Assembly: GCA_020726505.1 (NCBI GenBank)
Contig: JAHLEZ010000002.1
Span: 3,596,001-3,660,000 of the forward strand
DNA from: Leptodontidium sp. MPI-SDFR-AT-0119
Taxonomy: Eukaryota > Ascomycota > Leotiomycetes > Helotiales > Leptodontidiaceae
Length of the DNA stretch: 64,000 nucleotides
Direction: 5' to 3'
In this document: piece after piece, positions 21,506 to 32,800 of the stretch
Numbering within the stretch: position 1 is the first letter of the stretch
Layout: every line of letters starts with the position of its first letter
The notes under the pieces: generated by a model
Databases searched by the model: none
What the model saw: the letters and a program-made list of their open reading frames with translations, nothing else
Told to the model about the DNA's origin: nothing
Position numbers and translations under genes: made by a program

Positions 21506-24290
21506 GTCCACGAAGCGAAAGTTAATAGGAGAACTACAATCAAGTCCAAAGAAAAAACGAGTGTTTATTGAACTGAAAGAAAGAGAGGCCGCCAAAAGTG
21601 ACGAGATAAGAGATGCAAAGCTGGGCTGTCAATTTGTTTACTGGGAGGAGAGCACGATATTAAGGAGTCTGGAACTGGTGAGGCCTTGTCGTCCCGTCTT
21701 GTGGCTGGTGTGTAAGATTTCGCTCACTTAGTGTTTATCTCTGAGGAGTACGCATACTGCGGAGCTTCTGCTACGCAACTGTGGGTAAGTCACCGTAAGT
21801 GACTGAAGTCCAGGGCTGACGACGACATGGTCAGTGCTACGCACAACTGTTCAAGCTAAAATTATTGTGAATATTTGTTATAATATCGAAAACAATAGCT
21901 GGATCTATAAACACACATCAGGAGCAACTAATGCTATGTATATAGAATACAATCCACTGTCATGATATTCAAACAACCTCACCGTTGGGGGAGAAAACAA
22001 GCTTTGCGGGAGTGCTGCTGATTGCAAACGTCCACAAATAGAAGGTGGGTCAGCCTTACGTGGCCCCTTGCGCATTCACCAGCCACTTCACGAATTTGGG
22101 ATAGCCTCGAGTATTTTCAATTTTTGAAGTGCCAGAAATAATAAGGCCGGAGAATTTATTGCCAATGACATTCCATGGCTGTGGCAAAACTGTGATAATA
22201 TGGCAATTGGGGTTGGTGTCTTCAAGTCATGGGTCGAAGTGAGCCTCGGTTATCGAATTCGGTTAAAAAGGGAGCCGTTCTCTCCTGTTTACATTCTTTA
22301 TCTATTCCAGATCGCCGAGAATCTTTTCCCGGATTATAACAGGGTAATACATATAACAAAATATACTTATTATCTAATATCTTTATAAGATTGATCTATG
22401 ATTACCAAGGTTGTTACTTGTGTTGTTTTATTACGCTAATAACATCACTTCAAGAGATAATCGATGGCTCTTAGTAGCGCTTCGAAGCCGAAAGGAGTGG
22501 TAATCTTTAACAGGAAACCTGAAATTACTAACAACTAGATAAAGCACTATTGTCAATCCATAGGTTTGACATCCTTGCCAACACCTCGACGAAGCGGGGT
22601 TGGCGTGCAGATCTTGACAGCGAGGACTCTAGTTCGCAGTATTAATGCTTTCCGACCGAGTATGAAGAAGATCCCTTTCTGCTAGTCTAATTTGGAGTTC
22701 GAACAATTCCATGGAGGCGACTTGAGCAGATCCGGAGAGAACATGGATATAGGAAGGGAGGAGGAAGCGGCGGAGCAATGATTGGAATTCTGTCGCAAAC
22801 AAGGCATGAAGTGGCGCCGATGAAGAGGATAGAGCAGACGGATCTGAACTTTGATTCGATGACGAAGATGGCGAGTAAATGAATGACGGTATAAAAGGAA
22901 ATTTGCTCTCAAGACTTCTGTAGAACCCTGGAAATGCCGCTTTAAATTTATGTCTACATACCTAGTCCTATAAATCTGAACCTGCGACCGAGGCGGGAAG
23001 GCATCAACAACTACCATTGCCAACTAGCCATAACCGAAGGAGTGGTTGTGGGAGAGCAGGGAAAGCACGTAATTGCTTAAAATTTCCGTTTCACTGTGGT
23101 TACACGAAATGTTCAGTGTTTGCTAATTTCATTGATTCCAAACTTTCGACTGGTACACCTGAAGGGTTGAACAGCTAGTGAGACAAAGCAAAGTAAGTCC
23201 AAGTAAGACTAAACAAACGCTAAGCATTCTTGCTGGAGAAATAAATTTAAAGACGACCTCCGTATTCATAAGAACTAATCCGTTGTCTCCGTAGGCGGAG
23301 GAGTTAGGAACGTGCCGTCGGCCTTGTTAGCTGGTCTTGACTGTACAACACAGCTCATCGATGAGGAAGAGGTTCCTTGAATGGGCAAAACACCACTCAT
23401 CGACGAGGTTGATGGTTCTTGAATCAACAACTATTGATCCTCCGGAATAACCTGCAGATCCTCACGACTCCGACGGTCGATAGGACGGACCCGATCAAAT
23501 GTCTGGTCAGCAGTTGACTAGAACAGGAAGGCTCTCTCCAAGATTACATCGGTGAAATGTGAGACAGTACATTAACTCCTCTATAGCCTGCATAGAAAAT
23601 AATAGAACAGAAGAAGATATTGGGATACCATTGTTTTGTTTCAAAAGGCAGACCTGCCTCTCAAGCGACCCCTGAAACAAGCGAGATCATAGCCCCGCCA
23701 AGCTGCCAAGCACCCGCCGTCGACAGCCCCCCTCCTCTACGCCTTTTCTTCCCTTTGAAGCAATCCATTCCAACTACCACTGGCACATATATCGCACTCA
23801 AGTCCTATGCCGTACTCAACAAGCTAAACGGCACGCATAGAGCGAAATATGCCAGCCAGCCAGCGAAATCACGAGCATAACTGGGACAATTGATCACTAT
23901 TCCATTCAATCGAACCGGATATGCCGGATCGGAACTGCACAGTCAGCCCCTATGATCTAGATATATACCTGGAGATGTCCTACTCTTACTGCTACCAGGA
24001 ATTGAGTGCACGATGAAAGAGGGGTCAAGGGAAAAAGTTCTGGTCCGTATAAATCCCCCAGTCTTACGTTGTCGCATGACTAAACTAGCCCTACACAAAA
24101 CTTTCAAGATATCGTTTACTATCACGGCAGCTTGTCTGTCACAGAATGTTACAACGAATGAGTTGAAAATCTCGCTGTATTCCATTGGGATATCTCAAGT
24201 CGCAAACTATGGCCAAGTCATATATCACTTCCTCCACGCTACGGTCGCAACGAACAGCAAGCAAAATGCAGATGCATGATATCCATCCAC
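21506..24290. other. Intergenic region of about 2.8 kb, AT-rich in part
   Basis: No supported gene. The stretch around 21840-22480 is AT-rich. An imperfect 29-nt direct repeat lies at 23354-23424. No transposase or reverse-transcriptase remnants could be recognised. Confidence 0.5.
23354..23424. repeat. Imperfect 29-nt direct repeat, two copies
   Basis: Copies at 23354-23382 and 23396-23424, both starting CTCATCGA and ending TTGAAT, 42 nt apart and about five mismatches. Each begins with an internal near-palindrome (CTCATCGAYGAG). Confidence 0.6.
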
Positions 24291-26330
24291 CTAAGCGATC
24301 CAGAACCAGATCTTCTGAATAATGTTCTTTGGGATCTGCTCTGGCCATTGGCCGTCCTCGGCATCCAAAGCTGCCTTTCCGGTCGTGATGTCAGCATCGG
24401 CAGCTTTGATGATGGGGCTTCTCTTCCAGATCTTCCAGAATGCGTAGAGGAGGAAGAAGATTGGAGCTCCGATGTAAGCCGCAAGGAAATCTACGATTTT
24501 GTCAGCATCCTTGAATATCTGCAGTCTAGGGAGGACAATTTACCTGTTACATTCCAGTTCTGGTGGTGCTCGCCAACGAACACATGGAAGCCGTTGAAGA
24601 TGATGATGATGGAAAAGTAGACAAGGGCTGCCCATGCTGTGTATGGCTGGAAGTGCGACTTGAAGACTAGAGTGTTGCGATCGACTCCCTGCGCTTGAAG
24701 AGCCTTGTAGAATTTGATGTACGCAATGCAGATCGAACACCAGGTGAACAGACTGGCTATGGTTGTCAGGTTCTGGAACCAGTTGAAAACCACCGCAGGT
24801 CCACCAGACTTGACCGAAAGGTAGGTCAGTGCAGAGATAGATGCAGTAATGGCAACGCAATAGTACGGAACACCAGCCTTGCTGCATCGAAGGAGAAAGC
24901 GTGGGGCTTGTTTGTTCTGTGCAAGTGCAAACAAATACCGTGATCCAGTATACAAGAAGGCGTTGGCGCTGGAGGAAGCAGAGGTCAAGATGACAGCATT
25001 GATGATACTTGGGAGAACAGGAATGCCAGCATTTTGGATGCCAATGACCCATGGGGATCTAGCGGCACCTGCAAGCTTATGTTCCTGAGCCACCAACAAA
25101 TGAGGGTCATTTGACGCAACGAGAACGCCGATAGCCAAGGAGCCAAGGACGTAGAAGAACAAGATACGCCAGAAAACTCTTCGGACTGCCTTTGGGATGT
25201 TCTTGCGAGGATTCTCCGCCTCACCAGCGGCGACCGCAACTAACTCAACGCCTGCGTAAGAAAAAGCTGCGTTGACTAGCACGGAGAAGAGACCAAGAAA
25301 TCGACCAGTTGCTCCAGTCGAATCGTATTCTTTCATAGCACCAGGATTTTTCCCTAGGAAACGGGAGAATCAGCGACTGCTACGCCAAAGTTGTTTGGTG
25401 GAGGAGGACAATCAATTGTCGTCGAAATATTTGGGACATTCACGACAGGAAACTTTGGGCTCTTACAATACCGAAATCCAAGCCTATCATGCTTTGGTCC
25501 ACCTCCCAGGTCAACAATGAAAGCCATGATCAAGAGACCAACGATGGTCAGGATCTTGATACTGGCAAATATAAATTCTGCCTCTCCATATATCTGAATC
25601 GCAAAGATGTTCAGGCAGATAATGAGGACGATTATGATGGAGATCCAGACAGCTACGCTGATATGCTCGGCCCCTTTCCAGTATTGGATGACGATCGCGG
25701 CGGCTGAGATTTCGGCACAGAGGGTAATAGCCGAATTATACCAGTTCTAAGGCAACCTGTCAGCCATACAACAAGCAAAGATTTGGAGCTCTCAATCAGA
25801 CCAAATCTTCAAAGATTGCAGCTAGGGTAGCAGGGTGGAGCGACTTACATTCCAGCCAACTGCAAAACCAAGGGCATCATCCACATATCTGGCACAGAAT
25901 TGTGGAATGGATCCAGGGAGAGGAAGCCAAGTTGCCATTTCTCCAAGGCATTGCATCATCGCAAACACAGCTACCCCTGTGAATGAGTAACCTAGAAGCA
26001 CAGAGAGAGGACCAGCTCGAGTGAAAGCGCTGCCGATACCAAGAAACAAGCCCGTGCCAATGGTACCCCCGAGGGCAATAAACTGGATGTGTCGAGACTT
26101 GAGTCTAAAAGACGACACTTGTCAGCGATTTCCTAACGGATTTGATCAATTGGTCGAACATACCCTCGAGTCACATATCCATATTCTTCGGCTGTTTCGA
26201 TGTTGCCATAGATATCAGCGGCTTCATTCATCCGACCACTCTTGCTCTCCAGACCCGTCGCAGGGTCAACATAGGTATTGTGGCCATTGGAGGTTGGCGA
26301 CTCATTGACAGCATATGTCTCTTTGTCCAT
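24291..26330 (-). CDS. Amino-acid permease (YAT/APC family)
   Basis: Exons (minus) 26330-26164, 26104-25849, 25746-25467, 25353-24544, 24490-24291 give 570 aa. After a hydrophilic cytoplasmic N-terminus, LKSRHIQFIALGGTIGTGLFLG (start of TM1 and the substrate-binding GTG turn) is diagnostic for fungal amino-acid permeases. Later landmarks are GWNNWYNSAITL, FSYAGVELVAVAAGEAENPRKNIPKA and SSANAFLYTGSRYLFALA. Hydrophobic segments fit 12 TM helices. It would import amino acids by proton symport at the plasma membrane; specificity is not readable. An upstream in-frame ATG (26351) is possible, but 26330 has the better context. Confidence 0.93.
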
Positions 26331-29300
26331 GGCTAGTGTATGATTCAACAACCGTTGAAGCTGGAGATTGAGAGGGGGGCCTCGGGTTACGCTGGGGGAA
26401 AGTGGTGATCTTATAGAAACTAGTGGCAGGCTGCGTTACGGTCACACCACAGGGATCGTCCTTTTTGTGGAAGGGAGGTGAGCTTCTCGGGGCAAGAGCT
26501 AAGGAAAAGCTGTGCTTGTGTTGTGGCCGGGAGGTTGCTGATGCAGGCTGTCAAGACTATCCCCAGATGGTACATTTGTGAGTGAATGACCACCCACGCC
26601 TACCCTCTCGCCGCATGTTATGGCTGGATTCATTGCTAAATTTTCGAGGCCGGCAGCCTTTCCACCTGCACTTCCTGGCTTTCACCTGCAAGGCTTCTGC
26701 GAGGCATATTCGATCTGCTACACATAAAAGCACTTGATCATATCGGCGCACCTAGAAAGTATGAACGGAGGAGATGACTGGTGGGTTATGGAGGGCTTCA
26801 ATCTGAACCCTTGCATTCACTAGCTGGGGTTGGAAAGGCAGGCAGAGCTGTCCAATGCACCTGGTCTCTATCCAACCTCGCCATCCTAGAATCCCCAGCA
26901 TTCAAGCCACCATACACCATTTAACTGAAGCTCCGAGCAAGTGAGCTGTCGAAAGCGCCCACCTCTCGGCCCAAGACTCCAAACTGGTCAATCTGGCCGG
27001 TTCCAATGTTGAAACTCTAAGTTTGGAGTCGTGGAATCATGATGTGGCACCCAGTTGCACGGGGTAGGATTTTTGTACCTGGAGAAATTTTCGAATCCTC
27101 CTGCAAGATGCCAATTCGATACCTCGCTTGTTTATTTCTGGAAAAGGACAGTTTCCATGCAGCTACTCGTTCAGGGTTATTGTTGCAGCAGATGCCCTGG
27201 CGGTTTTCGTGGGAGGTTACACGCGGCAGTTCAGAACACCGATGTGCACTTATTTACAGCATCGAAAACAACTGTGGCGATGGCGATTCCTTCTCAATCT
27301 CTCCGAGGCCAAATTCGTCTCTGGTAAAGCGGTGACTACTCAGGCGGGTAGGTAGCCTTCACTCTTATTATTACTTAGATATGTCCATAAATGAGAGCCT
27401 GTTCAAAGTCGCTAAATCATTTCAGAACATTGTCTTCAAAGAAAAGCCGAGCTCGGGTTTAAGTGAGCCTTAGTTTTGATCTTTAAAGATACCTAAGTAG
27501 GTGGTAAATGCTAGCCTCGCTCTAGCATCGTAAGCTTCCACACTTGGAAAGCCAAATTCAGAGAAGCTTCTTAGTTTCTCGGCGACGCCGTTGGCTTGGT
27601 TGGCCAGTTGCTGAGGCGGGCCAAGGCGATGAGAAGACTGGGCGATTTGGGCTGAAGCCATTTATGTACAGGGGAGTTGCATCCAAGTCTGCCATGATTC
27701 GCAGGAAGCATCCCATATATATATTGGTTTGAGCACGGGGGCAGCCGTGGTGGGGAGACTGTCTGCCTGGGTTTTGGCCAGTCTCGATTGTAAAGCTTGT
27801 TTCAAGCACAATCGACGTAGAGCTGCGGTGAGTAGTGAGGAGGAAAAAGGAGAACGAAAGAAAGACTGACTACCTATGTCAACACCAACCCAGATAATAA
27901 TCTTAGAGACGGGCAAGTTCATATTTTCACTTCTTTTCCTCTCTCAGACCCTCTCAGATCTCGAGATACATCATGCCACCTGCATTGCATTCGGGACTGT
28001 GTGACCAGCATTCAATCTGTCGGTTCCCCATCCCAGTCATCATGATTGGCCGTTCATTTCAGCTCATATCACATCACGCGTCTTCACTCCCTCGAACAGC
28101 CAGGATCATGATCCAATCCAAAGAGGCAATATTCTGGAACAAGTCACCGAACATCCCTCCCCTCCCCTCTCCGCCGATAAGGACTCTCTAACAACCAATC
28201 CCAACCAACTTCTTCCTCAGAAATCCCTCACTCTTCCCCCAGTATTCGAATCTACCTTCTTCTCCTGGGCTTGTGGCAAGGGCTATGAGCACGCTTATTT
28301 AGCATGAGTTGCGTGAGCGTCCATTTGGAATGCTTGCGTAGTTGGTGCGGCTGGAATAGGAAGGTGCGGGGATGAGACTGCATTTGGGCGTTTTCTCGAA
28401 GTTACTTCGAAGCTGCGGCTGGGGCTGGTTAGAACTTCCCGTTTTCAAATCGTTGCCTGGAGGAGGCTGGTGAAGGATTAGCTATGTTGGAGATATATTC
28501 TGGGGATTAAGTGTGTGAAATACCGAAGTAGCTTCGAGCTGCATTCGAAATCGATTTGACGCATAACAGGTCCTCAAGTCTAGCTAACAAATACGTTTCA
28601 GCATTTGCCAGAGAGCCTTCTATATCTCAAAATGTTCCGCCCGGGTTACTCTCAAAAAGCGACTGGTTATGGGAGAATTCTCTCTGTGCTTGACCACCGG
28701 GGCACCCAGCTTGCATTTCCGTCCTATCAACTCAGGGACTTATATGCTACGGCATGCACTGCGGTAAGGCATGACACAAAGAGCCCTGGCAACTTTACCT
28801 GAAGGTCCAGGAGTATGTCCAGGCTAGAATCGAGTCCATATGTAACAAAATATCCCATTAGTCTTTGTATTCTAGCACAGAGGTTCAAGATCCTGCAAAT
28901 CTCGTTGTTCTTGTAAACCAAATCAGCACTTGTTTAATACGTCCCCTGCCCAAAAATTGGAACCCCCCCAACCCCCCCAAACAAGTTGGGACGGGGAGAT
29001 ACAACAGTTGGAACTAGCAGAAGACAAACACCATTTGGTGCCTACCATTTTGTTCGGAAACAACTTGATGCCAGGCTCCACATGTAGAAGTCAAGCTTCG
29101 GCCCTCAAAGTCAACATCGTCACTCTCTCAGACTCACTGTCAAAGTGCAAAGATCCCTCGAGGACATTGGGGTAATCTGAGGAATCATGGGAGACTACTA
29201 GGCGATATTCACAAGAATCATCCCATAAGACTAGATTAAAGTACAAGGACATCTACCGCCAGTCAAAATGGCAAATGTTATTTCTCCTTCCACAGTTTCT

Positions 29301-29966
29301 CTTTTATAATCTAAACCTTGCCTCGACTTATTGCCCAAAATGTCCATTTTTTATCGGATGACAAATTGATGACACTTCTAGAGTAAATGGCATCGGTTTG
29401 ACAGTAAACGCTGCTGAATCAGTGGTTGGGACGATCTCGGAGGCATGATATGGCATTGGGTGACGGTAATAGCTCGAGTAAAGGACACTGTCACGACAAA
29501 AGATGTTAATGGGGTGAGTGACCGCGAATGAGCGCCGACGAACGTTTGATCTGAGCTCTCGGGGGGACAACAATGAATAAAGCCCTGTTTGGTTGGTATA
29601 CTGTGCTGTGGGAAGCTCGAAAATCCAACACTGCTGGACCGACTCCAGTGGAAGCAAATACACAACAAATCACAGTAAACCGTCTCTTCCGGAATTGCTA
29701 ATAGATCCAAGTATACAGAAAATCATGCAAAACGGAAAGGAATTCCCAATAAACAAAATACTGGAGATGAGATATGTGAAGTCGGGAGGCGGAGAGGCTG
29801 CCTTCAGAGCGGCTCAGCTTTTCGCTCGTGAAAGCCCCAAAACAACTCTGCGCACTGTATGAAAGAATGATATCTCTGTCAAGGTAAACCCCAGTGTTTG
29901 TATGACTTTGTAAAGTCAATCGATGTGCATATATAACCGAATCACACCCATCACCAGCTCATCTTT
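26331..29966. other. Intergenic region of about 3.6 kb, the largest gene-free stretch
   Basis: No coding sequence that I can support on either strand; the small open frames lack motifs and splice logic. It contains the second copy of the 34-nt dispersed repeat at 27423-27456. The first few hundred bases are the permease promoter. Confidence 0.5.
27423..27456. repeat. 34-nt dispersed repeat fragment, copy B
   Basis: Diverged partner of 15403-15436, with the 16-nt core GAAAAGCCGAGCTCGG identical. Confidence 0.6.
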
Positions 29967-30776
29967 CTAATCCAGCTCAATCCTCTTCCCCTTCAAGCCC
30001 CAAGCTCCAATTGTCTTTCCTAGCATATACCCCGCATAGGCCCCAGCTACAATCGTGACGGGCCATTTCTGCCACTCTCTATCCCAATCCAGTGGTATCG
30101 GCACAGCACCAACCCAAGCCCCCAGCAGACATCCCACCGCGCCACCAAATACCTCATCGATAGGACTATACAGCGATATCACCTCTCTCCATTTCTTGCC
30201 ATCGGAGCCATGGACGTAGATGAGAGGGAAGACGGCCAGGAGAGCGATGTGCGCGGAGCAAAGGAGGGTGCGTGGGAGGTGGGTGGTTAGAGGGGCGCCG
30301 AAGAGGATCTGTAGGATGCTGAGGATGGGAATGGAGAAAGTTGTGAAGAGGAGGGCGACAAAAGACGTCTGCAAGATCCAGAGTAGTTAGCACATCTCAT
30401 CTAAAATAACATGAAGGCAAATCCAGCAACCCACCAGAATCCTCGTCGCAGCAGCCCCCTCTGGCTTCTTCGGAGCATTGAGCTTCACTTTCTTCACAAC
30501 TTTTGTATTTGACCCCACAGCCGGTAGGCAGACCACCGCATATAGTATCTGTACAGCTGCTAGAGGCAGTAAAGTGCTCAGTAGCGTAGATGTAGGGTCT
30601 GCGACTAAAGCTGGGAATCGAAGGTAGAATGCCGAAAGGAGGATCGCGGGATGGATTTGGGAGAATATCCGCGCAAGGTCATTGGGGAGGAGCTCAATTG
30701 GTAAGGAAGGTTTGATTGTAATGACTTGTGGTGATGCGCCTGCGCTCGACATGGTTACTGGATCAATGAGTGGCAT
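29967..30776 (-). CDS. GPI11: GPI11 / PIG-F, GPI-anchor ethanolamine-phosphate transfer subunit
   Basis: Exons (minus) 30776-30435 and 30368-29967 give 247 aa. The start MPLIDPVTMSS is the conserved opening of filamentous-fungal Gpi11, so the ATG at 30776 is preferred over an in-frame one at 30878. The family signature follows in exon 2: IYVHGSDGKKWREV, then SPIDEVFGGAVGCLLGAWVGA, then PIPLDWDREWQKWPV and AGAYAGYMLGK. Several hydrophobic segments agree with a multi-pass ER membrane protein. With Gpi13/Gpi7-type transferases it adds phosphoethanolamine to GPI mannoses. The intron (30369-30434) has GTGCTAAC before its acceptor. Confidence 0.95.
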
Positions 30777-31211
30777 TGTAGGGGCTGATAAAGAAGCGTT
30801 GAAATCGTGAGATGGATTGGACGCGCTGGTGGACACTTTACTTTCAAGCTTCACTTTCGGTCCGGGGCGGAGATTCAATGTTCCGTGGCATCAGAAATTT
30901 CGAGCTTTGGTTGTAAGACCCGAAGCTGGTATTGAGCTGTATATTGAGCTGTAGATTTACTTTGCAGCTCATTCTATTGTGTGTTCCTATGAGCTATTTG
31001 CCAGATAGCTGTGACTTTGCAGACAATAGCGGTTTCTCCCCTCCCCTTGGGCTATGAGCCGCTTTGCCAGCGACTCTGGCTCTGCCTCACCTCATGAACA
31101 CTTCGCTATGTGATATGTAATGCCTCGAAATGCGAAAAGCAAGCAATTGTAATACTCCACGCCGTGTGGAATCTCATGATGAGCCGTAATGTGTCCTCCA
31201 GATGTCCGCGA
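30777..31211. other. Intergenic region
   Basis: Promoter of GPI11 and 3' flank of the translin gene. Nothing else seen. Confidence 0.6.
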
Positions 31212-32043
31212 TCAAGACTCAGCTCCAGCTCCAGCTCCAGCCCCAGCTTTTGGAACCAGATTCCTCAGCGACAAATCGTAGACGATATCCTCAATCTTCT
31301 TGACATTGTATTTAATGCTATCGCTCCTCCGTCTTAATGAATCGTTCTTCAGATTCAAGATCTGGAAACCGGCATGAAGATCCTTGACGAACTGGCTGAT
31401 TTGTAGAGGTCGTTGGTAATCGCCGAGGGTAACGGAGTTGATAGCCAGACGGGAAAGCTCTTCGATGAGGGTAATGAGGGATTGGAGGTATTCTTCGATT
31501 GTGATATGGAAGGCATCTCGGTCTTTGAGGTTGACTGGAACTGCAGATCTGTCAGTACTTGCTCTGTGGTAGGCGTGTACAACATACCATCGAGAATTGC
31601 CCCAACTTCTTCAATAGTGAGGAGTTTGCCCTGTTCCGCCTTAATGTAGGTGCTCATGCCCCCAAGCCATCCACAGAAGAGAATAGAGAAGACGACATTC
31701 TGTACATCTCGAGTCCAGAGGCCGTTGTACTTGTAGTATGGGGAGTTCGAGGAGATCGCAGCGAGCTTGCTGATGCTCTCTACCTCTTCCTTGATAGAGG
31801 CTTCCGCAGCGACGAGGACCGGTTCGACTGTCTGGGTTAGAGATTTCAAACTGGAAGAGGGGTATTCTCACGGTTTGCAGCTGGGGTTGAATGTGCTCTT
31901 GACAGGACGGATTGCGCATTTCGGCCTTGTCTCTCTAGAGTTTGCGTGATAGCTCGGATTTGATCTCTGACATCAGCGTCATCGTCGATCTTGGTTTGGA
32001 GCTGCTCGAAAATTCGAGGGTCTACCATTCCAGAGCTTGTCAT
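31212..32043 (-). CDS. Translin
   Basis: Exons (minus) 32043-31872, 31827-31588, 31540-31212 give 246 aa, normal for translin. It begins with helices (IFEQLQTKIDDDADVRDQIR), then NLEPVLVAAEAS, YYKYNGLWTRDVQNVVF, GWLGGMSTYI, VPVNLKDRDAFHITIEEYL and SRLAINSVTLGDYQRP, ending DSIKYNVKKIEDIVYDLSLR, all translin family blocks. With its partner TRAX, translin forms the C3PO endoribonuclease octamer and binds single-stranded nucleic acid. The C-terminal tail is a short AG repeat coded by a GCTCCA-type microsatellite (about 31221-31247). Introns are very short (44 and 47 nt). The U2 copy 2 gene lies upstream on the same strand, ending about 370 bp before this ATG. Confidence 0.93.
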
Positions 32044-32371
32044 GATGGGCGACTGGTTGTTAGAAGGAGGGGTAGAACTTTGAGGCTCAGCGACAATTTG
32101 CAGACTTCAGGTCCAGAGTTTGCTTTAGATTGCCGGAGTGAGTTTGGTCACAGCACAACAGCAAAAAAGGCAACAGCGAGGCTTTACAAATATATGAGTT
32201 CACACATATTTGAGATGCGTAATAATCAAGATAATCTCCCGTCCCTTCGCAACTCTGACATTCCACACAGCTTCTCGTCGCGAAAAATGTCACTCACCGC
32301 TTCATCTTAGTTTCCGCGCTCTAAAATTTCACAATCCCCACAACACCATTTCTCAAAAGCACAGCAAATTT
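32044..32371. other. Spacer between U2 copy 2 and translin
   Basis: Contains the translin promoter/leader. No gene recognised. Confidence 0.6.
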
Positions 32372-32410
32372 CTTCTTCACGATCCCGGGCAAGCCAGAAT
32401 CCGCAATGAA
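32372..32410 (-). other. Conserved hairpin directly 3' of U2 copy 2
   Basis: Partner of 14789-14827. On the minus strand GAUUCUGG and CCGGGAUC pair around a CUUGC loop. A T6 run separates it from the U2 3' end. Confidence 0.6.
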
Positions 32411-32414
32411 AAAA

Positions 32415-32655
32415 GGTGGTCGCGTCGACAGGAGGCAGTGTAATACCTGTGACACAGTGCGAGGAAGCATAGGCAAGCCCAGAGGCAATCTCGCTGAAGA
32501 CAAAAATAAGTATAATCAATGTGATTTCCTTAGAAATCTTTCAGAGATTCTTTGGGTTTGTTAGCAGTGGATTGAAGAAGCGGAAGGTGGAGAACACTCA
32601 CAAACTGAAAAGAACAGATACTACACTTGATCTAAGCCAATAGGCAAAGAGAGCT
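32415..32655 (-). ncRNA. U2: U2 spliceosomal snRNA, copy 2 (intron-containing)
   Basis: Minus-strand transcript with the same 5' domain as copy 1 (GGCTTAGATCAAGTGTAGTA and TGTTCTTTTCAG). Once the intron at 32550-32601 is removed, stem-loop IIa is UUUCAG / CUGAAA with loop UUUAAUCU, nearly identical to other eukaryotes. IIb is GAUUUC / GAAAUC with a UAAG loop, the Sm site is AUUUUUG, stem III has GGGCUUGCC, and stem-loop IV is ACAGG / CCUGU around UAUUACACUGCCU, very close to the human U2 loop IV. Mature length is about 189 nt. Differences from copy 1 within stems are compensatory, so both copies look functional. The 3' end is approximate. Confidence 0.94.
32550..32601 (-). other. Spliceosomal intron inside U2 snRNA copy 2
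   Basis: 52 nt, donor GTGAGT, branch point TGCTAACA, acceptor CCCAAAG. Same insertion point as in copy 1 (loop of stem IIa), with CAGUUU before and AAUCUCUG after. Confidence 0.92.
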
Positions 32656-32685
32656 AAAGAGAAAAGAAAAGAGTTTGGAAGGGAG

Positions 32686-32800
32686 GAAGGCAAGTATATA
32701 TACTCTGCTCGCTGGCTTAGCGTGGCGCTAAAGGTGCCATGATGTTTGCACTGTTTGCTCTACCACCTGCATGTTTGCAGTGTTTGCTTTGACATTGTGG
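32686..32800 (-). promoter_or_regulatory. U2 copy 2 promoter: TATA block and GTTTGCA repeats
   Basis: GAAGGCAAGTATATATA begins 31 nt upstream of the RNA 5' end, the same spacing as copy 1. TGTTTGCACTGTTTGC (32743-32758) and ATGTTTGCAGTGTTTGC (32771-32787) correspond to the repeats upstream of copy 1. Confidence 0.7.

Noticed and set aside
21840..22480. AT-rich stretch as a possible RIP-mutated transposon
   Set aside because: No terminal repeats and no recognisable transposase or polymerase fragments; AT richness alone is not enough.
30777..30878. Longer GPI11 start at 30878
   Set aside because: The in-frame extension has no conserved features, while MPLIDPVTMSS at 30776 matches the usual fungal Gpi11 start.
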